A stretch of DNA of 33,360 nucleotides from Deltaproteobacteria bacterium (GCA_003599195.1 QZIZ01000123.1:1-33360); one strand, 5' to 3'. Positions 14,951-22,826 are shown, counted from the stretch's first letter. The notes: generated by a model from the letters alone, not told the origin. Numbers and translations are program-made.

Positions 14951-15361
14951 ATGAAAAAGCAGTTTATTACTTCGGTAACGATCCTTCTCTCCGTCTTCTT
15001 GATAAGCAATCTGTCCTTCGCGGCCACCGTGCCCCCGAATCTAAAAGGGACTTGGCTGGGCAGCACCAAAATCCATCCAGGCGGTCCTGCCGCAGTGCGT
15101 CTGATAGTTGCCGATCAACAAGACGATTTTTATCTCACCGTATCGGTGACGGTGGGGGACCAAAATTACGCGGGCATGGGCCAAATATTCCTTTTTAATA
15201 CGGTATTTCTCTTGGGAGCAAACCCCAACGGGGACATGATCTTTATGGCGGGCATCCTGGATTGGCTCCCGAAGCCCACCATCCTCGTGTTCCTTACCCT
15301 GGGGGGGTTGAACGTGGACAAAATGTACCACCGGTTTACCTTGACCAAGAGCACCAGATAA
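14951..15361 (+). CDS. Predicted exported protein of unknown function inside the gas vesicle cluster
   Basis: A 136-residue protein with a clear Sec signal peptide (MKKQFITSVTILLSVFLISN, cleavage probably after FAA) and GGAGGG 8 nt before the ATG. The mature part is beta-rich (GTWLGSTKI, DDFYLTVSVTVGD, HRFTLTK), like a small lipocalin or avidin-type barrel, but I recognise no family. Gas vesicle proteins are cytoplasmic, so an exported product is out of place. Its codon use is more AT-rich than its neighbours, and 293 bp without a convincing gene lie before it (14658-14950). It may be a passenger inserted between gvpG and the gvpS-like gene. Confidence 0.7.
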   Translation: MKKQFITSVTILLSVFLISNLSFAATVPPNLKGTWLGSTKIHPGGPAAVRLIVADQQDDFYLTVSVTVGDQNYAGMGQIFLFNTVFLLGANPNGDMIFMAGILDWLPKPTILVFLTLGGLNVDKMYHRFTLTKSTR

Positions 15362-15384
15362 TACCTCAGCCGAGGAGAAGCATC

Positions 15385-16017
15385 GTGGTGCTGTGCTTGA
15401 TCTGCCCGCATTGTCAAGATAGGGTGCCGTTGCCTGGTCCGGCTTGCGGGCACTGCGGCGCGGATCTGCGGCATTTGCCTATTGAGCAGCGCCGCTATTT
15501 CTGGGACACGCCGGAACTTGACGGGGCTGTCCCCGCCGTCCCGAATATGGACTTCAGGCCTAGACCCGGGGAAACCCCGGGGAACTTGCCGGAGAAGTTC
15601 CCGCTGGAAGAGGCGGCGAGTGCAGCTTTTCTCCCGGAGATCAAAGACGTCACCCTCTGTGAGGCCCTGGACCGCATCCTCCATAAAGGCGCGGTGCTCT
15701 TCGGGGAAGTAATGATTTCCGTAGCCGATATCGACCTGGTCTACCTGGGACTGCAAGTCATTCTGGCCTCCATGGAAACCGCCCGGGGATGCCGGTCCGG
15801 CCTGGAGCCGGGACCTTGGGGGCCGGGGCCGATCGAGAGGGGGGGGGTGGGGATGAAGCCTGCCGCGCCGGCACAAGTCGAGTCCCGGGCCATGAGCGAT
15901 TTTGCCCGGATCATGCAAGGAGGAGCGGCGGTTCCGGGCCGGTCTCCGGGGGGCTGCCCCCCCGGATCAACCTGGATCAGGACCACCTCAAAAACAGCCT
16001 GGGGCAACTGGTCCTGA
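15385..16017 (+). CDS. Zinc ribbon fused to a GvpS/GvpM-like gas vesicle domain
   Basis: GTG 15385 follows GAGGAG. The first 30 residues carry a zinc ribbon (CLICPHC ... CGHCGADL). A Pro-rich linker leads to a GvpA-family domain (VTLCEALDRILHKGAVLF, then ISVADIDLVYLGLQVILASM). The ADxDLVYLGL form is typical of GvpS/GvpM rather than the shell protein GvpA. The protein probably ended near 15856. In the sequence as given the frame continues through the gvpK start to 16017, probably because of a base miscount or mutation in the run of nine G at 15839-15847; a one-base change would place TGA at 15854-15856, overlapping ATG of gvpK. Residues after about 155 should not be trusted. Confidence 0.7.
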   Translation: MVLCLICPHCQDRVPLPGPACGHCGADLRHLPIEQRRYFWDTPELDGAVPAVPNMDFRPRPGETPGNLPEKFPLEEAASAAFLPEIKDVTLCEALDRILHKGAVLFGEVMISVADIDLVYLGLQVILASMETARGCRSGLEPGPWGPGPIERGGVGMKPAAPAQVESRAMSDFARIMQGGAAVPGRSPGGCPPGSTWIRTTSKTAWGNWS

Positions 16018-16220
16018 CCCTGGTTAAACTGCTGCACGAACTGCTGGAGCGCCAGGGCATCCGCCGCATCGAGGCCGGTTCCCTCACGGATGACCAGATT
16101 GAGCGGTTGGGCTTGACTTTGATGCGGCAAGCCCAGGAGATCGACCGGCTCCGGCAGGAATTCGGCCTGGCTGAGGAGGATCTGAAACTTGACCTGGGCC
16201 CCTTGGGCCAGCTCCTATAA
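15853..16220 (+). CDS. gvpK: Gas vesicle protein GvpK, apparent frameshift
   Basis: The conserved GvpK body is clear: INLDQDHLKNSLGQLVLTLV, LLHELLERQ, RRIEAGSLTDDQIERLGL and the end LKLDLGPLGQLL. It has no usable start codon in its own frame after the previous gene. The natural start is ATG 15853 (preceded by a G-rich tract), whose frame gives about 35 residues up to SPGG and then must shift by one base in GGGGGGCTGCCCCCCC (15946-15961) to reach LPPRINLDQ. Either a homopolymer sequencing error or a real frameshift explains this. GvpK is an essential accessory protein in other systems. Confidence 0.75.
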
Positions 16221-16233
16221 GGAGGAACCTCCC

Positions 16234-16551
16234 GTGGCAGTCACTCAACGCGGTATCCAGAGTTCCATCGAGAGCACCAATTTGGCGGACTTGCTGGAGC
16301 GCATCCTGGATAAGGGCATCGTTATCGCCGGGGACATCAAGATCCGGCTGGTGGAAGTGGAACTCCTCACCTTGCAGATACACCTGGTAATCTGTTCGGT
16401 GGACAAGGCCAAAGAATTGGGCATGGATTGGTGGGTAGCCAACCCCGCGTTCAGTCCCCAGCCTCAGACCCAGGATCTGGCGGCCTCCCTGGCCAGGATC
16501 GACGAACGTCTGGACCGCCTGGAGTCTTCCATGGCCATGGCCGGGGCCTGA
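16234..16551 (+). CDS. gvpJ: Gas vesicle protein GvpJ (minor GvpA-family protein)
   Basis: A 105-residue GvpA-family protein starting at GTG 16234 after AAGGAGGA. The GvpA-like core is [20 protein letters not shown] and VEVELLTLQIHLVICSVDKA, followed by KELGMDWW, which marks GvpJ rather than the main shell protein (no VETYLKYAEA). A Gln/Pro linker and a helix (ASLARIDERLDRLESSM) follow. GvpJ is thought to seed or cap vesicles. It is the only undamaged GvpA-family gene in the window. Confidence 0.82.
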   Translation: MAVTQRGIQSSIESTNLADLLERILDKGIVIAGDIKIRLVEVELLTLQIHLVICSVDKAKELGMDWWVANPAFSPQPQTQDLAASLARIDERLDRLESSMAMAGA

Positions 16552-16676
16552 TGCCCGGCAATGAGCAGAACCGTATTAAGGAAAGACACAGGGTATTTAC
16601 TCAAGCTCGCCTGGCCCTTCAACTCGGCTTGGAAGGACCAGGGAGGCCGAAGCCTGGTAACAAATCCGGGACCTGA
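16551..16676 (+). CDS. Possible small gene coupled to gvpJ
   Basis: An ATG at 16551 overlaps the gvpJ stop (TGATG) and opens 41 codons giving a basic peptide with a helix (NRIKERHRVFTQARLALQLG). Overlap of start and stop suggests coupling, but no family is recognised and it may be chance. Confidence 0.25.
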   Translation: MPGNEQNRIKERHRVFTQARLALQLGLEGPGRPKPGNKSGT

Positions 16677-16728
16677 CCCAGGACACCCGGAAACCGGATA
16701 TGGGGAATAAATTTCGAGGCAAAAAGAA

Positions 16729-16748
16729 AAGGCCCTTTTATGGGCCTT
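16729..16748 (-). terminator. Intrinsic terminator of the tRNA-Arg transcript
   Basis: AAGGCCC (16729-16735) and GGGCCTT (16742-16748) form a 7-bp stem with a 6-nt loop. On the minus strand a T-rich tail (complement of 16720-16730) follows, directly after the tRNA. Confidence 0.8.
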
Positions 16749-16765
16749 AATTTGTTGAAATTCCT

Positions 16766-16842
16766 TGGCGGGCGATGGGCGACTCGAACGCCCGACCTTT
16801 GGTTCCGGAGACCAACGCTCTATCCACCTGAGCTAATCGCCC
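16766..16842 (-). tRNA. tRNA-Arg (anticodon CCG)
   Basis: The minus strand gives a full cloverleaf. Acceptor GGGCGAT/ATCGCCC with discriminator G and an encoded CCA; D-arm with AGCTCAGGTGGATAGAGC; anticodon stem TTGGT/ACCAA with loop CTCCGGA, so anticodon CCG reading the Arg codon CGG; T-arm GGGCG-TTCGAGT-CGCCC. Without CCA the gene spans 16769-16842. Confidence 0.95.
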
Positions 16843-16896
16843 GCGTCTAGAAATTCTATCAGACACCGGTCTGATGTCAAGGTGGTTTAAATTACA

Positions 16897-17991
16897 CTAC
16901 CATAATGCGATTTCTTGAAAAGGCCCCTGACACACCGGCGGCTGCACGCCCCGGGCCACCCATATTTTTTGCGCAGCCGGGGCGAACACGGCGCTGACCA
17001 CGGTGCCGCCATTGGCGATCCGGGGATCGGCCAGGATTTCTTGGATCTTCCCGGGGGCCAAAGGGCGGTCCGCGGCCAATTCCCGGAGACGGGCCAGCCG
17101 GGCCTGGCTGTAGGCCTCGGTGAAATGATGGGAAGCCAGGGGCGAGAAGGGGGGCCGGGGTGGGAACCGGCCTTTTAAAGAGGCCATCGCCCCGCTTTGG
17201 TAATGGTTGGTGGCCAGGAGCAGCCCGTCTTGGGGATGGCGCACCGTTCCCCGCCGGGCGGCCAGCTCCAGGCAGACGGCTTCCCTGGAGGAGCAGAGCA
17301 TCAGATTATTGCCGATGGTCCCCGGGGCCTCCAAGATCAGGGCGGCCGCGGCGGAGACGCCGGCGGCTCCCTCCAGGCCCTGGCGGAAGCGCAGGGCCGC
17401 AGGGGCACCACGAAAAGTGCGGCCCCGGCTCATGGAGGTGAGCTGGGCCAGGGCCACGCCGGCCCGGTTCATGCCGGTGCAGACGCCCACGTACCCCGGC
17501 CAGGCCAGGGAAGCCAGGGGCAGGCTTTGTGCGGGCTCCAGGAGAAAAAGCGTCTGCTGCCGAACCATCGCCTCGATGAACAGCGGGTAATCCAGGTTGC
17601 GGCCCAGGAGATAAAGCCCATCCCCGGTATATTTTTCGCCCGCGGCCAGGGCGGAGCAGCGGGGGCTGTTATTGGCCAGGTCGTCGATGACGTTGAGCAG
17701 CAGGATCGTCCCGAGGCCGACTTGAGCACCCGCGGCCACCCCGGCGATTTCTTCCTGGAAGCGGGTAGGGATATAAGGCCAGAAACGCTTGCCCAGAAAG
17801 AGCATCAAGGCATAAAGGGGCAGCGCCCCGCCAAAGAGGCTGATCCGGGCCAGGTAAGCGAGTAGGGTCCGGCGTAGCGCCCGGATCTCCCCAGCCAGGG
17901 CCCGGCCGTGCTGCCGGCCCAGTTCCCGGGGAGTGCCGGATAGTTCCAGGGTTCTTAAGGGTGGTGAACCGGTCAAGGGAGCTTTGCTCAT
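16897..17991 (-). CDS. C45 / choloylglycine-hydrolase-like N-terminal nucleophile amidase
   Basis: A 364-residue protein of the acyl-CoA:6-aminopenicillanic acid acyltransferase (peptidase C45) and linear-amide hydrolase type. Family features are GTPRELGRQHGRALAGEI near the start, a candidate nucleophile Cys112 in SPRCSALAA (autocleavage before Cys would free it), DGLYLLGRNLDYP, and the later ATNHY. A hydrophobic stretch lies near residues 50-65. No signal peptide is evident from the chosen start. I chose ATG 17991 (MSKAPLTGS); the frame is open 27 codons further up but those codons run through a repeat. The natural substrate is unknown. Confidence 0.78.
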   Translation of the reverse strand: MSKAPLTGSPPLRTLELSGTPRELGRQHGRALAGEIRALRRTLLAYLARISLFGGALPLYALMLFLGKRFWPYIPTRFQEEIAGVAAGAQVGLGTILLLNVIDDLANNSPRCSALAAGEKYTGDGLYLLGRNLDYPLFIEAMVRQQTLFLLEPAQSLPLASLAWPGYVGVCTGMNRAGVALAQLTSMSRGRTFRGAPAALRFRQGLEGAAGVSAAAALILEAPGTIGNNLMLCSSREAVCLELAARRGTVRHPQDGLLLATNHYQSGAMASLKGRFPPRPPFSPLASHHFTEAYSQARLARLRELAADRPLAPGKIQEILADPRIANGGTVVSAVFAPAAQKIWVARGVQPPVCQGPFQEIALW

Positions 17992-18001
17992 TAAGTTAAG
18001 G

Positions 18002-18057
18002 TGTCCAAGCAGAGCTTGGACGGATAATCTTCCGTTCCCAAGCAGAGCTTGGGAACG
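18002..18057. repeat. Two REP-like palindromes
   Basis: GTCCAAGCAGAGCTTGGAC (18002-18020) and the longer palindrome 18033-18057 (CGTTCCCAAGC / GCTTGGGAACG) share the core CCAAGCAGAGCTTGG. This is a widespread intergenic hairpin type. They lie between the amidase gene start and the next gene's end. Confidence 0.75.
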
Positions 18058-18088
18058 AGGAGGAACCCGCAACCCGCAACCCGCAACC

Positions 18089-18616
18089 CTATTTCGCCAA
18101 CGTCGCCAGTTTCTTCAAATCCATCTGTCCGGCTGCGGTCTTCAAGGGTTCGGTATTGTCGATGCCTTCGCCTTCCACCTTGACCCAGAAGCGGTCGGCC
18201 ACGCTGATGTTCAAGTCACCGTGTTTCTCTTTGGGCCTAAAAGTCTCCAGGGCCTTGAAACCGCCGATGGTGATGGTGCGGATCGACTCTTCGCTGCTTT
18301 CCATCTCCATCTTCCCCAGCATTCCCAGCCAGGGCATGGCCTGGCCCATGAAATCCAGGATGATGACTTCCAGGGTTTTGTCGCCCGCATGAAAAGAGGC
18401 CTTGGCTTCGCTCATGCTGAAGCCTTCGTGCTTCACCGTGGCGCCGCTGGGCTTATCCGACATTTCCCATCCCGATAATTTGAGTTCCACGAAGGGGAGC
18501 AGTTCCTTGAAATGCACCGGTTCCGCGGCGGCCGCCGCATAAGAGGCCGGGGTTCCGCACACCATGGCGGCCATGACCAACCCGAACAGACAATTGGTGA
18601 ATATTCCTTTCATCAT
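18089..18616 (-). CDS. Predicted exported protein of unknown function
   Basis: A 175-residue protein with an N-terminal signal peptide (CLFGLVMAAMVCGTPASYAA), so periplasmic or secreted. GGAGG precedes two adjacent ATG codons (18616 or 18613). The mature part alternates strands and helices (VELKLSGWEMSDKPSGATVK, VHFKELLPF, KALETFRPKEKHGDLNISVA). It resembles small exported proteins seen as hypothetical in deltaproteobacteria; no motif gives a function. Confidence 0.75.
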   Translation of the reverse strand: MMKGIFTNCLFGLVMAAMVCGTPASYAAAAAEPVHFKELLPFVELKLSGWEMSDKPSGATVKHEGFSMSEAKASFHAGDKTLEVIILDFMGQAMPWLGMLGKMEMESSEESIRTITIGGFKALETFRPKEKHGDLNISVADRFWVKVEGEGIDNTEPLKTAAGQMDLKKLATLAK

Positions 18617-18670
18617 TTTCCTCCAGGGAAGTAATTGAATACCAGTGGGAAGTTGTTGGCAAACGAGTGT

Positions 18671-19078
18671 TCAGCTTTCCCTGGACCACTTAAGCCACAA
18701 GCCGGTGGCAATGCCCCAGACAAAGCCGAAAAGGAGAATCAAAACCGGGGTGGCATAGCCCAGGCGCAAGCCCAGCAGGCCCCGGTTCATCTGCGGCATC
18801 ATAACCAACAGGGAAACGAGGGTCTGGGGCAGGCTGTAAATGATGCCCAGGCTGATATAGGACCACCCCCTGAGAGGCAGCAGGAAGAGAAAGGCCCAGA
18901 GGCCCCCCCAAACCATGTGTTGATAGACCCAGAAGGAAGTCAAGGCGGGTGCGAATTGGGACCCTAACAGGGCATTAATCCCCAAAGTTCCAAAGAGCCA
19001 GGCGGCCAGGCCTTTTGCCAGACCCCCCAGGGAACCGGCCGCGAAGATGAGACTGAGATTCTTACAGGTTATTTGCAT
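18671..19078 (-). CDS. Predicted small integral membrane protein
   Basis: A 135-residue protein with about four hydrophobic segments (near residues 8-30, 45-68, 72-92 and 105-130), including ALTSFWVYQHMVWGGLWAFL and VLILLFGFVWGIATGLWL. Topology suggests an inner-membrane protein. No family is recognised. It lies 54 bp before the exported protein gene on the same strand. Confidence 0.65.
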   Translation of the reverse strand: MQITCKNLSLIFAAGSLGGLAKGLAAWLFGTLGINALLGSQFAPALTSFWVYQHMVWGGLWAFLFLLPLRGWSYISLGIIYSLPQTLVSLLVMMPQMNRGLLGLRLGYATPVLILLFGFVWGIATGLWLKWSRES

Positions 19079-19365
19079 TTGTATTATCTTTTTCAGGATA
19101 GTCCGGCACCCGGGAAAACCAGGAGCCGGATGGAGTAATATAAAATTTTAGAAAATCCCCAGGCGGAAGGCAAGGGGGTGTCTGCTTCAAAAAGTGGTCA
19201 GCGGCCGGTGGTCAATGGTCAGTGGTCAGTAGCCAGTAAAAACCAAGGGACGCCGGGGTAAGGGGGGCTAGACTTTTCATGTTTTTCGGGTGCGCAATAG
19301 GCCCATGAGAGACAGCGGTAAGGGAGGGGGGCCGCAGTTGTGGCCGTCTCGGGATGGGTTCGCCT
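19079..19365. other. Gene-free spacer with short direct repeats
   Basis: A run of variants of GGTCAGTGGTCAGT lies at about 19197-19240, related to the ATCAGT repeats near the liv genes. No reading frame, promoter or terminator of note is seen in the rest. Confidence 0.5.
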
Positions 19366-20418
19366 TTATCCGGCGCTGGAGCGCGGCCTGGATTCCTCCG
19401 GAAAGATGGGTATATCCATTTTGTCTGTTCCCCGAATGATAGTCAGAGTGGATCTGACCCCGATCAAGGCCTCGGTGAGGAGCTTATGGAGGTCGTCAAT
19501 CTCGGCGATGGGCTGGGACGCGAACGCAACGATGACGTCGCCCCGGCGCAATCCGGCTTTTTGGGCCGGGCTGTTGGGTTCCAAAGAGATGACCAGCACG
19601 CCGCCGGCCGCCGGCAAAGAGTGGAACCGCACGACGCGGCGGGGGAGGGCCACGTTCTGGCCACCTAAGCCGATATAGCTGCGCCGCACCTTGCCGTCCC
19701 GGATCAGCAGCGCGGCCACATACTTGGCGGTGTTGATAGGGATGGCGAAGCACAGACCCTGCGCGGCCATGATCACCGCGGTGTTGACGCCGATGACCTC
19801 GCCGGCGGAATTCACCAGGGGGCCGCCGGAATTGCCGGGATTGAGGGCCGCGTCGGTCTGGATGACATTGTGGATGAGGCGGCCGGTGGTGGCCCGGATG
19901 GAGCGCTCCAGCGCGCTCACCACCCCGGCGGTGACCGTGTATTGGAACCCGTAAGGGTTGCCGATGGCGATCACCAGCTGGCCGACCCTCAAGGTGTGGG
20001 AATCACCCAGGGGCGCGGGCCTCAGGTCGGGGGCGTTAATGCGCAGCACCGCCAGGTCGGTGTCCGGGTCGTCCCCCAGGAGGTGGGCCGCGAAACGGCG
20101 ACCGTCCGCCAGGGTGGCTTCAATGTGCGCGGCCAGGCTCACCACGTGGCTGTTGGTGAGGATAAAGCCGTCCGGCGTGAAGATAAAACCGGAGCCGTTG
20201 GCCGGCGCTTCCTGGACCTGCCCCCGGACCCTGACCTGCTGGCGCACGTCGATATTCACCACCGCGGGGCTGACCTTCTCCACCGCGCTGATGATGGTCT
20301 GGGAATAGGCGTCCAGAAGAGGCTGCTCGTCCAGGGCCGCAGCCCCGGCCCTTTGACCGGGGCTGGGGTCGATGTTGGCAATGGGAATTAAGGTTCTTTT
20401 ATTTTTTGGCTGTGGCAT
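19366..20418 (-). CDS. HtrA/DegP-type trypsin-like serine protease with one PDZ domain
   Basis: A 350-residue protein. The trypsin-like domain has His91 (LTNSHVV), Asp121 (DTDLAVLR) and Ser197 (NPGNSGGP), the complete catalytic triad. One PDZ domain follows (about 245-340; GGVLVISLEPNSPAQKAGLR, GDVIVAF). ATG 20418 is the first plausible start; codons further up run through a repeat element. The N-terminus (MPQPKNKRTLIPIANIDPS) has no signal peptide or membrane anchor, unlike most DegP/DegS proteins, so it may act in the cytoplasm, or the true N-terminus was lost to the neighbouring repeat. Confidence 0.85.
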   Translation of the reverse strand: MPQPKNKRTLIPIANIDPSPGQRAGAAALDEQPLLDAYSQTIISAVEKVSPAVVNIDVRQQVRVRGQVQEAPANGSGFIFTPDGFILTNSHVVSLAAHIEATLADGRRFAAHLLGDDPDTDLAVLRINAPDLRPAPLGDSHTLRVGQLVIAIGNPYGFQYTVTAGVVSALERSIRATTGRLIHNVIQTDAALNPGNSGGPLVNSAGEVIGVNTAVIMAAQGLCFAIPINTAKYVAALLIRDGKVRRSYIGLGGQNVALPRRVVRFHSLPAAGGVLVISLEPNSPAQKAGLRRGDVIVAFASQPIAEIDDLHKLLTEALIGVRSTLTIIRGTDKMDIPIFPEESRPRSSAG

Positions 20419-20456
20419 TAATTTCTTGACCTCGATGATAGTTCCAAGTTCCAGGT

Positions 20457-20599
20457 TGAGACCCTCTGCGAAAGTCCCTCTTGTCATTCTGAACGGAGCG
20501 AAGCGGAGTGAAGAATCTCGTATTTTCAGGGACCTACGAGATTCCTCGGTCGCTCCGCTCCATCGGAATGACAAGTGGGGAGACTTTCGCAGAGTCTCA
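20457..20599. repeat. MITE-like inverted-repeat element, copy 1
   Basis: Ends TGAGACcCTCTGCGAAAGTC and its inverse (one-base indel; perfect 12-bp core 20464-20475 / 20583-20594) bound 143 bp. Inside are inverted CTTGTCATTC / GAATGACAAG, GGAGCGAAGCGGAG and AATCTCGT / ACGAGATT, so the whole can fold into one long hairpin. No transposase. A related copy is at 30304. Confidence 0.8.
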
Positions 20600-20839
20600 G
20601 GTTTCAAGTTCCAAGTTAAAAAGCTGAGTTGAGCTTGGATTTTAATTTTCAAGCTAAGGCGGACAAATTTTGAAGTCAAGGCGGGGGAGAGAGGGTAGCG
20701 GCTTCGCAATCTCGGCCGCGGCCGGTACAGGGAGCAGGTTGCCTGCCTGAGTGAAATTATTCACCCGGATTATGCGGTAATAATTGCATTAATTAATCTG
20801 ACTGGTTAAGATGGCACGTTAAATTTAAAGGAGAAAAAG

Positions 20840-21931
20840 ATGATCTCCAGTGCCAAAAGGATTGTCTCGGTTCTTGCTCTAGTTGCAGTCATTTTCTCCG
20901 CGGTACTCCTGCCGGGTTCGGCTGCTGCGGAAACCCTGCGTTTCGTCTTTCTGGCCGACAGCCGTTCAGGCACCCCCCCCGACAATCCCACGCTTACCGA
21001 TTTGATCAACACATCGGCCTTAAACGCCATCAATGCTTACATCCTGGCGTTATCCCCCAGGCCGAAGTTTGTGGTCTTCGGCGGCGATATGTCCTATCGG
21101 GGTTGTTGGAACGACACGTATACTTTTCAGACCTGGAAAAACGTCATGTCTCCCCTGACGGTGGCCGGCATAAAACTATATACGGCGCTCGGCAATCATG
21201 AACTTTATAACAACAAGAAAGACGGATTTTTACTCGCCAATCAACAACAATACCAACAGGTATTTACCGACAATCCCAGCAATGGTCCTCCCGGTTATGA
21301 GCGGCTGGTCTATTCCTTCGAATCTCCGGGTGGCGACGCCTTCTTTGCGGTGTTGGATCCCTATTTTCTTACCGCCGATAAGTCTGACCCCAAAACTGGC
21401 GGCACCTTTGACACCACCCAGTTAATGTGGCTGGCAGACCAGGTGGGCCAGACCAAGGCGACTCATAAGTTTCTCTTCAATCATGCTCCCTATTATTATG
21501 TCAAGAAAGACGACATCCCCACCCCCGCGGATACCACTTACACGTATCTTTGGAGTTTCTTGGACGACACCGGTTTCAACATCTATTTTTGCGGGCACAC
21601 CCATCTCTATTCCCGGAAGGCCATCGACAAGGGCATCGCCCCCGACCCCCAGACCACCCCCCCGCTCGGCCCCTGGCAAAACAACGTGGTCCAACTCCTC
21701 AACGGCACTTGCGGCGCGCCGGTGGACACGGCCGCCCTCTCGGTGAATGCCGCCACATGGCATGTCTCCCAGGCCGCCAACACCTATTATTTCAGCGTGG
21801 TGGATATCAACGAAGCCCAGGTGACGGTAACCAGTTATAGTTATAATACAGATACCGCGGCTTACGGTGTGATTGATTCGTTTGTCATTAACGCCAATAT
21901 TGCGCCTGCGATGAACTTGCTGATGGAATGA
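20840..21931 (+). CDS. Exported calcineurin-like metallophosphoesterase
   Basis: A 363-residue protein with a signal peptide (residues 1-30, ending GSAAAE) and AAAGGAG before the ATG. The metallophosphoesterase motifs are present in order: FLADSRSG (first block, DSR instead of DxH), FGGDMSYRG, ALGNHELY, FNHAPYYY and FCGHTHLYSR. These residues bind a two-metal centre. It resembles exported purple-acid-phosphatase-like or DNA/nucleotide phosphoesterases; the substrate is unknown. The C-terminal 60 residues are beta-rich. A 240-bp spacer separates it from the divergent protease. Confidence 0.85.
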   Translation: MISSAKRIVSVLALVAVIFSAVLLPGSAAAETLRFVFLADSRSGTPPDNPTLTDLINTSALNAINAYILALSPRPKFVVFGGDMSYRGCWNDTYTFQTWKNVMSPLTVAGIKLYTALGNHELYNNKKDGFLLANQQQYQQVFTDNPSNGPPGYERLVYSFESPGGDAFFAVLDPYFLTADKSDPKTGGTFDTTQLMWLADQVGQTKATHKFLFNHAPYYYVKKDDIPTPADTTYTYLWSFLDDTGFNIYFCGHTHLYSRKAIDKGIAPDPQTTPPLGPWQNNVVQLLNGTCGAPVDTAALSVNAATWHVSQAANTYYFSVVDINEAQVTVTSYSYNTDTAAYGVIDSFVINANIAPAMNLLME

Positions 21932-21945
21932 CTGCCAAAGATAAA

Positions 21946-22662
21946 TTATATCAACAGCACATCCACCAAAAGAAGCTCCGTATCCCCCTGGGCTTGAACC
22001 GCGACTTCCAGCTCGTCGCTGATCTTGGCCGCGGCCAGGGCCGGGAGCGGGTGGCCGTTAACCCGGACCGGCCCCCCTTCTAGCACATAAAGATAAGCCC
22101 CCCGGCCGGCCTCCAGGAAGTGGCGCGCCTCCTTGCCCTGTTGCAGAAAACAGGAAAAGACCCGGGCGTCGGACAGGATGGGCAGGGCCCCCGGGTGGAC
22201 GTTGGATACCAGGGGCAGGAAGCGGTTGGTGCGCTCCCCCTGCTCCACCGCCATTTGCTCCACCTTGGGGTCGGAGCCCCGAACTGCAGGGAGGAACCAC
22301 AGCTGGAGGAAGCGCAGGGGCGCGTCTTTCAGATTGTTGATTTCCGAGTGCCACATACCTGAGCCCACGGTGGTGTGCTGCACCCAGCCTTTCTTGAGAA
22401 TCCCGCCTTCACCATGTTCGTCGGCATGGCGGAACTCGCCGCCCGCGCAGTAGGTCACCACTTCGTTATCCCGGTGGGGGTGGAGCGGCCAGGTAGCGCC
22501 GGGGGAGAGGGTGTCGTCGTTGAAAACCCTTAAGGTGCCGAAGCGGTTGTGTTCGGGGTCGTAATACCGATCGAAAGAGAAATGCCAGCGCCCCTGGAAG
22601 GTCCCGTTCTCAATGACCCCCCGGGCCTGGTAGATGCTCTCCGGCGGGCGGATGACGATCAT
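21946..22662 (-). CDS. Pirin family protein
   Basis: A 238-residue bicupin of the pirin/YhhW type. The N-terminal cupin has the metal-binding set: the two histidines of LHPHRDNE, with WHSE further along (GMWHSEINN). The second cupin (YVLEGGPVRVNGHPL) lacks metal residues, as usual. Some bacterial pirins act as quercetin 2,3-dioxygenases; the role here is unknown. It is convergent with the phosphoesterase gene, with 14 bp between stops. Confidence 0.88.
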   Translation of the reverse strand: MIVIRPPESIYQARGVIENGTFQGRWHFSFDRYYDPEHNRFGTLRVFNDDTLSPGATWPLHPHRDNEVVTYCAGGEFRHADEHGEGGILKKGWVQHTTVGSGMWHSEINNLKDAPLRFLQLWFLPAVRGSDPKVEQMAVEQGERTNRFLPLVSNVHPGALPILSDARVFSCFLQQGKEARHFLEAGRGAYLYVLEGGPVRVNGHPLPALAAAKISDELEVAVQAQGDTELLLVDVLLI

Positions 22663-22693
22663 GGTCGTGCTCCCGGTCTAAATAGAAAGATTT

Positions 22694-22790
22694 CACGCAA
22701 AGACGCAAAGACGCAAAGAAAGACGCAAATATAGGCCAGGGACCAGGGGCCAGGGATCAGAGATCAGGGGCCAGGGATTCGGAAAAACTG
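22694..22790. repeat. Short tandem direct repeats
   Basis: ACGCAAAG is repeated four times (22694-22729), followed by variants of GGCCAGGGATCAG (about 22734-22780). Unit lengths and lack of spacers exclude CRISPR. The function is unknown. Confidence 0.6.
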
Positions 22791-22826
22791 ACCCCTAACC
22801 CCTAACCCCCAACCCCTGCTTCCAAG

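Noticed and set aside
15789..15960. gvpK starting at ATG 15789 within the gvpS-like gene
   Set aside because: This start would add about 50 residues without similarity to GvpK and overlap the upstream domain; a frameshift near 15946-15961 with start at 15853 explains the data better.
16897..17991. Bile-salt hydrolase as specific function for the amidase
   Set aside because: The family resemblance covers the nucleophile and fold only; nothing supports a bile-acid substrate.
22694..22790. CRISPR array
   Set aside because: Units of 8-13 bp are directly adjacent with no unique spacers, and no cas genes occur.
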